Source: DATLFQ01 sp035540915
GTDB taxonomy: Bacteria > Actinomycetota > Acidimicrobiia > Acidimicrobiales > GCA-2861595
Assembly (NCBI GenBank): GCA_035540915.1
Contig: DATLFQ010000064.1
Coordinates: 1 to 5,020 of the forward strand
Direction of reading: 5' to 3'
DNA: 5,020 nucleotides
Shown: piece after piece, positions 1 to 5,020 of the stretch
Layout of the letters: every line of letters starts with the position of its first letter
Position numbering within the stretch: position 1 is the stretch's first letter
The notes under the pieces: generated by a model
Told to the model about the DNA's origin: nothing
The model's input: the letters and a program-made list of their open reading frames with translations, nothing else
Database searches by the model: none
Made by a program: the position numbers and the translations under genes

Positions 1-65
1 TGCTGACCCCGGTCACCGACCTCCTGGCCGGCCTCCTCCCCGGACTGGTCACCACCGAGCCGTAG
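1..65 (+). CDS. C-terminal tail of an unidentified upstream gene (partial, 5' end outside window)
   Basis: Reading codons from position 3 gives a 20-residue tail that begins LTPVTDLLAGLL and ends LVTTEP, with a TAG stop at 63-65. Nineteen of the 20 sense codons end in G or C, the codon signature of the two confident genes, and the frame is intact up to the stop. The frame from position 1 stops at once (TGA at 4-6). The frame from position 2 stays open, but it runs into the next gene out of phase. The tail is mildly hydrophobic and could form a short amphipathic helix. That is too little to name a family. The gene lies 51 bases upstream of the DivIVA-domain gene on the same strand. The existence of a gene end here is likely; its function is unknown. 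Confidence 0.6.
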   Translation, partial: LTPVTDLLAGLLPGLVTTEP

Positions 66-102
66 CGGCCGACGGATGCGCCCGCCGGCGCGCCTGCCGC
101 CG

Positions 103-108
103 TAACCT
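103..108 (+). promoter_or_regulatory. -10-like hexamer for a leaderless transcript of the DivIVA-domain gene
   Basis: TAACCT fits the TANNNT pattern of actinobacterial -10 elements. Eight bases separate its last T from the ATG at 117, so transcription would start at or next to the A of the start codon. There is no Shine-Dalgarno-like purine run before the ATG; the sequence there is GACCGGGC. This is among the few AT-containing spots in an otherwise G/C-only gap. I see no convincing -35 element at the expected distance (about 80-85). Leaderless mRNAs are common in actinobacteria. The call is an inference from spacing and pattern. Confidence 0.5.
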
Positions 109-116
109 GACCGGGC

Positions 117-1997
117 ATGCCGGAGGCGCCCCTGTCCCCCGAGGAAATCGCCCACCGCAGCTTCCCGACCAGCTTCCGGGGCTTCGACACCGGCGAGGTG
201 CGGGCCTACCTGGCCCGGGTGGCCGACGAGCTGCGGGCCGCCGAGGCCACCGAGCGCGAGCTCCATCGGCGGGTGGCCGAGGCCGAGCAGCGTGCGGCCA
301 ACCCGGTCCTCGACCAGGCCACCCTGTCCCGCTCCGTCGGCCAGGAGATGGCCCGCCTGCTGGCCAGCGCGCAGGAGGCGGCCCAGGAGCTGAGGGCCAA
401 GGCCGAGGAGAACGCCGGGCGCATCCTGCGAGAGGCCCACGACCACGCCCAGCGGGTGCGGGACGCCGCCGAGCAGGTGCTGGCGGAGCGTTCGGTCGAG
501 GCGGAGCGGGCCGCCGCCCAGATCACGGAGGCGGCCGAGCACGAGCGGGCAGCGGTGCTGGAACGGGCCGAGCGCGACGGCGTCGCCCGCCTGGCCGAGG
601 TCGAGGCCAAGGCCCGCAAGCTGGTCGAGGACGCCCAGGCCGACCGCGACCGCATCCTGGCCGACCTGGCCCGCCGGCGCCGCATGGTCAACGCCCAGGT
701 CCAGCAGCTCCGGGCCGGCCGGGGGCGCCTGCTGGACGCCTACCGCGTCGTCCGACGCACCCTGGACGAGGTGAGCGCCGAGCTGGAGCGCGTCGAGGTG
801 GAGGCGCGGACGGCCGCCGACGAGGCGGCCCGCCGCCCGGTCCCGTCCGGCGACCGGACGCCCGATGACGAGCCCGGTAGCGCCGTCGACGAGGTGGCGG
901 CGGGCGTGCCCGAAGCGGTCGAGGTTCCCGAGGCGGTCGACGTTCCCGAGGCAGCCGACGTGCCGGAGCCGGCCGGCGTGCCGGAGCCGGCCGGCGTGCC
1001 GGAGCCGCCGGTGGCGCCGCTGCGCATCGTGCGCGACCGGGAGCCGCCACCCGCGCTCCGGCGGCTCGACGTGGTGCAGCCACCCGCCGAGGTGGAAGCC
1101 GTGCGGGTGGTGGTCGCCGAGCCGGTCGCGGCCCCGGCGGCCGCGGCCGAGCGGGCCGCCCCGGCGGCCCGACCGGCTGAGTCGGTGGTCGACGACCTGT
1201 TCGCCCGGATGCGGGCCGAGCGCGAGGCGGCGGTCAGCCGGGCCCGCGACGTGCTGGCCCCGCCCGAGGAGCCGGTCACCGAGGCGCCCCCGTCACCGGC
1301 AGAGGGGGAGGTCGCCGCATCGACCGACGCCGTCGCCACCGACGCGGGGGTGGACACTGACGAGGCACTGCGGGAGCGGCGTGACGCCGCCGTCGAGGGC
1401 GCCCAGACCCAGCTGGCCCGCCGGCTGAAGCGGGCGCTGCAGGATGAGCAGAACGAGGCCCTCGACCGCCTGCGGGCCGGCCGAAGCCGCCAGTCGGTGG
1501 CGGTGCTGGTGCCGCCCGAGGAGCAGGCGGCGCGGCTGACCGGCGTCGCCCGACCGATGCTCGACGAGGCGTTCGCCGCCGGGGCCCGCTTCACCGACCC
1601 CCGCGCGGCGGTCGGTCCTGCGCCGGGCGCGGTGGGCGGCGAGCTGGTCGGGGCCCTGGCCGGGCCGCTGCGGCGCTCGCTCGAGGCCGGGCTGGCCGCC
1701 AGCGGCGACGACGACGCGGCGATGGTCGACCGCATCGGTGCCGCCTACCGGGAGTGCCGGGCGCAGCGCGTCGACGGCGCCGCCTCCGACGCGGTGGTGG
1801 CCGCCTTCGCGGCGGGCAGTCTGGCGGCGGCCGGGGGACCGCTGCGCTGGGTGGTGGACGACGACGGCCAGCCCTGCTCGGACTGCGAGGACAACGCCCT
1901 CGCCGGGCCGACGGCCGCCGGCGACGCCTACCCGACCGGCCAGCCGCGGCCTCCTGCGCACGCCGGCTGCCGATGCCTGCTCGCACCCGCGCCCTGA
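117..1997 (+). CDS. DivIVA-domain coiled-coil protein with a MuF-like Cys/His C-terminal module
   Basis: Complete 626-residue protein, probably a cytoplasmic scaffold that binds the inner membrane face. Start: an in-frame TGA at 108-110 makes ATG 117 the first possible start. Residues 5-40 are a DivIVA N-terminal domain. F20-R21-G22-F23 aligns with the FRGY of Bacillus subtilis DivIVA, whose F17 and R18 insert into membranes. Residues 40-60 and 65-238 are Ala/Glu/Arg-rich coiled coil with hendecad-like spacing. Residues 240-350 are a Pro/Val/Ala/Glu linker with six hexapeptide repeats (264-299). Short charged helices follow at 353-380 and 414-457 (LKRALQDEQNEALDRLR). Residues 465-575 are a helical domain. 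The end (577-620) has W578, C587xxC590, then PPAH615AGC618RC620, resembling Mu F/SPP1 gp7 proteins. All five cysteines lie after residue 546. It is far longer than ordinary DivIVA. The DivIVA call is strong; the C-terminal match is inference, and the cellular role is unknown. Confidence 0.9.
   Translation: MPEAPLSPEEIAHRSFPTSFRGFDTGEVRAYLARVADELRAAEATERELHRRVAEAEQRAANPVLDQATLSRSVGQEMARLLASAQEAAQELRAKAEENAGRILREAHDHAQRVRDAAEQVLAERSVEAERAAAQITEAAEHERAAVLERAERDGVARLAEVEAKARKLVEDAQADRDRILADLARRRRMVNAQVQQLRAGRGRLLDAYRVVRRTLDEVSAELERVEVEARTAADEAARRPVPSGDRTPDDEPGSAVDEVAAGVPEAVEVPEAVDVPEAADVPEPAGVPEPAGVPEPPVAPLRIVRDREPPPALRRLDVVQPPAEVEAVRVVVAEPVAAPAAAAERAAPAARPAESVVDDLFARMRAEREAAVSRARDVLAPPEEPVTEAPPSPAEGEVAASTDAVATDAGVDTDEALRERRDAAVEGAQTQLARRLKRALQDEQNEALDRLRAGRSRQSVAVLVPPEEQAARLTGVARPMLDEAFAAGARFTDPRAAVGPAPGAVGGELVGALAGPLRRSLEAGLAASGDDDAAMVDRIGAAYRECRAQRVDGAASDAVVAAFAAGSLAAAGGPLRWVVDDDGQPCSDCEDNALAGPTAAGDAYPTGQPRPPAHAGCRCLLAPAP
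906..1013 (+). repeat. Six tandem 18-bp units encoding a V-P-E-[A/P]-x-x hexapeptide
   Basis: The units start at 906, 924, 942, 960, 978 and 996, in frame with the DivIVA-domain gene. They encode VPEAVE, VPEAVD, VPEAAD, VPEPAG, VPEPAG and VPEPPV. Units four and five are identical in DNA (GTGCCGGAGCCGGCCGGC), and unit six shares their first 12 bases. The first three units are a diverged subgroup with the consensus VPEA. Each unit is a whole number of codons, so copy-number change would alter linker length without breaking the frame. The identical copies suggest recent duplication or slippage. Confidence 0.93.
1845..1982 (+). other. MuF/SPP1-gp7-like Cys/His motif region inside the DivIVA-domain gene
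   Basis: This segment covers residues 577-622. The visible pattern is W-V-V-D-D-D-G-x-P-C-x-D-C, a spacer with AGPTAAGDAYPTG, then P-P-A-H-x-G-C-R-C. C587 and C590 (codons at 1875 and 1884), H615 (1959), C618 (1968) and C620 (1974) could form a metal site or disulfides. From memory of the family, Mu F-like head proteins end in a similar order: Trp, Asp, CxxC, a Gly-containing spacer, PP-x-H-x-x-CRC. No capsid, portal or terminase gene is in view, so this looks like a cellular protein using a related fold. A generic zinc-binding tail is the main alternative. Confidence 0.55.
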
Positions 1998-2025
1998 CGG
2001 GCGGGCCGGGCTCGGCCGCCCGTCG
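1995..2025 (+). terminator. GC-rich hairpin overlapping the stop codon, possible terminator without a U-tract
   Basis: ACGGGCGG at 1997-2004 pairs perfectly with CCGCCCGT at 2016-2023. The pairing extends outward by G1996-C2024 and a T1995-G2025 wobble. It extends inward by CCG 2006-2008 with CGG 2013-2015 after a bulged G2005, leaving a GGCT loop. The TGA stop of the DivIVA-domain gene forms the base of the stem. No T-run follows, so this is not a classical intrinsic terminator. Hairpins without a U-tract have been proposed as terminators in high-GC actinobacteria. It sits between a gene end and a separate putative promoter, which suits termination or 3'-end protection. In DNA this GC-rich, chance pairing is also possible. 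Confidence 0.4.
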
Positions 2026-2047
2026 CACCTGCCGACCCGGTTGTCCC

Positions 2048-2053
2048 TAGCAT
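2048..2053 (+). promoter_or_regulatory. -10-like hexamer for a leaderless transcript of the UPF0182 gene
   Basis: TAGCAT fits TANNNT. Seven bases (2054-2060, CGCCCCT) separate it from the GTG at 2061, which places the transcription start at the G of the start codon. There is no Shine-Dalgarno sequence before the GTG. No good -35 element is visible around 2025-2030 (GCACCT), and TTGTCC at 2041-2046 is too close to serve as one. The arrangement mirrors the hexamer before the upstream gene, which makes each call more credible. Confidence 0.5.
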
Positions 2054-2060
2054 CGCCCCT

Positions 2061-5020
2061 GTGCGAGTCACTCCCGAGGCACCCCGGCGTGGCCGGCGCG
2101 CCTCCAAGCGCATCCTGTTGCTGGTCGCCGGCGTCGTGCTGTTCACCGGCCTGACCTCACTGCGGGGGATCGCGCACTTCTACACGAACTATCTGTGGTT
2201 CGACGAGCTGGGGTACACCAGCGTGTGGCGCGGCGTCCTGGGCAGCAAGCTCCTGCTGGCGCTGGTGTTCAGCGCACTGTTCTTCGGCCTCCTCCTCCTG
2301 AATCTCTGGATCGCCGACCGCGTGGCGCCCCGGTTCCGCGCCTTCGGGCCCGAGGACGAGCTGGTGCAGCGCTACCGCCAGGCGGTCGGCAAGCGGGCCG
2401 GGCTGGTGCGGGCCGGCGTGGCGCTGCTGTTCGCCCTGCTGGTCGGCACCGGCGCTTCGTCGCAGTGGAACAGCTGGCTGCTGTTCCGCAACTCGGTCGA
2501 CTTCGGCGGCGCCACCGACCCGGAGTTCGGCCGCGACATCGGCTTCTACGTGTTCCGCCTGCCCTTCCTGTCGTTCGTCGTCAACTGGCTGTTCGTGGCC
2601 GGGGTGACCATCACCATGCTCACCCTCATCGCCCACTACCTGAACGGCGGCATCCGGATCCAGACGCCCGGCCAACGGGCGACCGCGCAGGTGAAGGCCC
2701 ACATCTCGGTGCTCCTGGGGTTCCTGGCGCTGGTCAAGGCGGCCGGCTACTACCTCCAGCGGTTCGAGCTGAACTTCTCCACCCGCGGCGTGGTCGACGG
2801 CGCCACGTTCACCGACGTGAAGGCCCAGCTGCCGGCGCTCGAGCTGCTCATCTGGATCTCGCTGGCGGCGGCGGTCCTGCTGCTCGCCAACATCCGCCGT
2901 CGGGGCTGGGTGCTGCCGGTGATCGGCGTCGGGCTGTGGGCCTTCATCTCCGTGGTGGTCGGCGCCATCTACCCCGCCTTCACCCAGAAGTTCCGGGTGG
3001 AGCCGGCCGAGATCCGCCGTGAGGAGCCCTACATCCAGCGCAACATCGCGGCCACGCTCGAGGCCTTCGGTCTGACCGACGTGGTCAGCACGCCCTTCGC
3101 CTACGAGGAGGACCTGGCCGCTCCGGATCTGTCGGAGAACGTGGACACCATCCGCAACATCCGGCTGTGGGACCCCGAGTTCGTCGACGAGACCTTCCAG
3201 AAGCTGCAGGAGATCCGGGGCTACTACCAGTTCGGCGACGTGGACATCGACCGGTACGTACTCGACGACCAGCTCACCCAGACCATCGTGTCGGCCCGCG
3301 AGCTGAACCAGGAGAACCTGCCGTCGCAGTCCTGGGTCAACCGCCACCTGTCCTTCACCCACGGCTTCGGTGCCCTGGTGGCGCCGGCCAACGCGGTCAC
3401 CCCCGACGGACAGCCCGACTTCACACTGGAGGACATCCCGCCCGTCGGCGTGCCGACCATCGCCGAGCCCCGCATCTACTACGGCGAGAGCACCGGCGGG
3501 TACGCCGTCGTGCGCAGCCGGCAGCGCGAGATCGACTACCAGCGCCAGGACGGCACGACGGAGTTCACCCGGTACGAGGGCACCGGCGGCGTGCCGCTGA
3601 ACTCCATCGTCCGCCGGGCCGCCTTCGCCCTGCGTTTCGCCGACATGAACCTGCTGGTCTCGAACCTGATCACTACCGAGTCGCGGGCCATCTTCCTGCG
3701 CGACATCGGCAGCCGGGTGCGGACCGCCGCCCCCTTCCTGCGTTACGACAGCGACCCGTACCCGGTCATCGTGGGAGGCCGGCTGCTGTGGATCCAGGAC
3801 GCCTACACCACGACCAACCGCTACCCCTACGCCCAGCGGGCCAACGTCGACCGGGTGCCCGGCGCCAGCGGACTGCGGTCCAACTTCAACTACGCCCGCA
3901 ACTCGGTGAAGGTCGTCATCGACGCCTACAACGGCTCGATGACCTTCTACCAGTTCGACGAGACGGACCCCATCGCCCGGGCCTACGCCAAGGCGTTCCC
4001 GGCGCTGTTCACCCCGGGGTCGGAGATGAGCGACGAGCTGCGGGCGCACCTGCGCTACCCCGAGGACCTGTTCCGGGTCCAGACCAACATGTACGGGCGC
4101 TACCACATCGCCGACCCGGACGACTTCTACAACGCCTCCGACGCGTGGGACATCTCCCAGGACCCCGGCTCGGGGTCGCCGGCCGCCTCCCGCCAACAGA
4201 CGGCCCAGACCACCCCCGAGGGTACGCCCGTGCCGGCGGCCGGCCTGGTGAGCACCACGCGCCAGGTGCGCATGGACCCGACCTACCTGCAGCTGCGGCT
4301 GCCCGGCGACAGCGCGGCCAGCTTCCTGATCCTGCAGCCGTTCGTGCCCCGTTCGAACGAGGACCGGCAACAGAACCTGACCGCCTTCATGACGGCCAAG
4401 AGCGACCCGGGGGAGTACGGCAAGCTCCAGGTCTTCGTCATGCCCCGGGGCGAGCAGATCGACGGTCCGTCCCTGGTGGACGCCCGCGTCGCGGCCGACT
4501 CGGAGATCTCCCAGGAGATCAACATCCTCGACCAGCGCGGCTCGGAGGTCAGGCTGGGCAGCATCCAGGTGATCCCCATCGAGAACTCGCTGCTCTACGT
4601 CCGGCCGCTCTACGTGCAGTCGGTCCGCAACCCGTTGCCCGAGTTCAAGAAGGCCATCGTGGTGTTCGGCAACAAGGTCGAGATGCGCGACAGCCTGCAG
4701 GAGGCTCTCGTGGCCATCTTCGGCGACGCCCCGCCCACGCTGGAGCAGCCCCGCCCCGAGGACGAGCCGCCCTCCGGCGACCCTGCTGCGCCCGGTGCGC
4801 CGGGTGCACCGCCCGGCCCAGCGGTGTCGGCCACCGTGCAGCAGCTGCTCACCGAGGCCCAGGCCGGCTACGACGCGGCCCAGGCCGCCCTGCGAGCTGG
4901 CGACCTGGCCGAGTACCAGCGTCAGATCAACCTGGTGGGTGAGCGCCTGGCCGCCGCCCGCCGGGCCACCGAGCCCGCTGCTGCGGCGCCGACCACGACG
5001 ACGACGGCCCCGCCGGTCGC
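2061..5020 (+). CDS. UPF0182 (COG1615) family integral membrane protein, 3' end outside window
   Basis: The frame runs unbroken for 986 codons to the window edge. No earlier ATG, GTG or TTG exists in frame after the TGA at 1995-1997, so GTG 2061 is the start. Seven membrane segments lie near residues 18-37, 62-84, 114-132, 168-194, 212-231, 257-277 and 282-304. The loops at 85-113, 195-211 and 278-281 and the N-terminus are basic, so the positive-inside rule puts the N-terminus inside and the ~680-residue domain outside. Family landmarks: FRVEPAEIRREEPYIQRNI (311-329), EIRGYYQFGDVDIDRY (384-399), THGFGALVAPANAVTPDG (433-450), DPYPVIV (565-571), AYTTTNRYPYAQ (581-592), HLRYPEDLFRVQ (663-674), DPTYLQLRLPG (739-749), LLYVRPLYVQ (844-853). 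After residue 888 come a Pro-rich linker, a helix (921-970) and a Thr/Ala/Pro tail. There is no cysteine in 986 residues. Relatives such as mycobacterial Rv0064 are about this long, so few residues should be missing. I know of no established biochemical function. Confidence 0.96.
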   Translation, partial: MRVTPEAPRRGRRASKRILLLVAGVVLFTGLTSLRGIAHFYTNYLWFDELGYTSVWRGVLGSKLLLALVFSALFFGLLLLNLWIADRVAPRFRAFGPEDELVQRYRQAVGKRAGLVRAGVALLFALLVGTGASSQWNSWLLFRNSVDFGGATDPEFGRDIGFYVFRLPFLSFVVNWLFVAGVTITMLTLIAHYLNGGIRIQTPGQRATAQVKAHISVLLGFLALVKAAGYYLQRFELNFSTRGVVDGATFTDVKAQLPALELLIWISLAAAVLLLANIRRRGWVLPVIGVGLWAFISVVVGAIYPAFTQKFRVEPAEIRREEPYIQRNIAATLEAFGLTDVVSTPFAYEEDLAAPDLSENVDTIRNIRLWDPEFVDETFQKLQEIRGYYQFGDVDIDRYVLDDQLTQTIVSARELNQENLPSQSWVNRHLSFTHGFGALVAPANAVTPDGQPDFTLEDIPPVGVPTIAEPRIYYGESTGGYAVVRSRQREIDYQRQDGTTEFTRYEGTGGVPLNSIVRRAAFALRFADMNLLVSNLITTESRAIFLRDIGSRVRTAAPFLRYDSDPYPVIVGGRLLWIQDAYTTTNRYPYAQRANVDRVPGASGLRSNFNYARNSVKVVIDAYNGSMTFYQFDETDPIARAYAKAFPALFTPGSEMSDELRAHLRYPEDLFRVQTNMYGRYHIADPDDFYNASDAWDISQDPGSGSPAASRQQTAQTTPEGTPVPAAGLVSTTRQVRMDPTYLQLRLPGDSAASFLILQPFVPRSNEDRQQNLTAFMTAKSDPGEYGKLQVFVMPRGEQIDGPSLVDARVAADSEISQEINILDQRGSEVRLGSIQVIPIENSLLYVRPLYVQSVRNPLPEFKKAIVVFGNKVEMRDSLQEALVAIFGDAPPTLEQPRPEDEPPSGDPAAPGAPGAPPGPAVSATVQQLLTEAQAGYDAAQAALRAGDLAEYQRQINLVGERLAAARRATEPAAAAPTTTTTAPPV

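Noticed and set aside
87..94. GGCGCGCC palindrome in the gap before the DivIVA-domain gene as an operator
   Set aside because: Short G/C-only palindromes are expected by chance in this composition, and nothing else supports a regulator binding site.
740..1735. Long Ser/Ala/Arg-rich open frame on the minus strand
   Set aside because: It lies antisense to the DivIVA-domain coding region. Its Ser/Ala/Thr/Arg composition is what the complement of GCC/GAG-type codons yields.
117..1997. A prophage remnant, suggested by the MuF-like tail
   Set aside because: The protein begins with a DivIVA domain, codon usage matches the neighbouring cellular gene, and no portal, terminase, capsid, integrase or attachment repeat is visible in the window.
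1995..2063. Stop-codon readthrough or selenocysteine at TGA 1995, fusing the two genes
   Set aside because: The two genes are in the same frame, TGA is followed by C (a leaky context) and a hairpin is adjacent. However, being in the same frame happens one time in three by chance, the CRC...P ending matches the expected end of a MuF-like tail, and the UPF0182 gene has its own start and promoter-like element. No selenoprotein family is recognised.
2157..4370. 737-codon open frame on the minus strand opposite the UPF0182 gene
   Set aside because: The + strand here encodes a protein with many UPF0182 family blocks. The antisense frame is open because a strong third-position G/C bias removes stop codons on the complementary strand. 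Its translation is a monotonous V/G/R/L/H/D/Q mix without a domain.
3167..4942. 591-codon open frame on the + strand in another phase
   Set aside because: It is an out-of-phase reading of the UPF0182 gene, giving an Arg/Pro/Ala/Gly-rich product with no recognisable domain and no start signal.

Overview
The window is very GC-rich, and both genes use almost only G or C at third codon positions. This fits a high-GC actinobacterium. The Thr/Pro/Ala-rich tail of the second protein (a run of five Thr followed by APP), a recognisable UPF0182 protein and a DivIVA-domain coiled-coil protein together suggest the Acidimicrobiia or a near relative. That placement is an inference from protein style, not from a marker gene.

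Layout, all on the + strand: (1) positions 1-65 hold the last 20 codons of an unidentified upstream gene. (2) A 51-base gap ends in a TAACCT -10-like hexamer eight bases before the next ATG. (3) Positions 117-1997 encode a complete 626-residue protein. It has an N-terminal DivIVA membrane-targeting domain, a long coiled coil, a low-complexity linker containing six tandem 18-bp units, and a C-terminal cysteine/histidine module (CxxC ... PPAHxGCRC) that resembles the end of phage Mu F/SPP1 gp7-type head morphogenesis proteins. (4) A 63-base gap carries a GC-rich hairpin overlapping the stop codon, then a TAGCAT -10-like hexamer seven bases before a GTG. (5) From 2061 to the window edge runs a UPF0182 (COG1615) integral membrane protein of at least 986 residues, still open at the right edge. 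It has seven predicted membrane segments and a large domain predicted to lie outside the membrane.

Both full gene starts are fixed by stop codons in the same frame just upstream. Both lack a Shine-Dalgarno sequence and have a TANNNT hexamer at leaderless spacing, so each gene probably has its own promoter and a leaderless mRNA. The two proteins could both act at the cell envelope, one as a cytoplasmic DivIVA-type scaffold at the membrane and the other as a polytopic membrane protein with a large outer domain. Nothing in the sequence proves that they work together.

The most unusual feature is the DivIVA plus MuF-like architecture of the first protein. I found no RNA gene, mobile element, CRISPR array, attachment site or origin. 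Long open frames on the minus strand and in the other + frames are composition artefacts of the two real genes.
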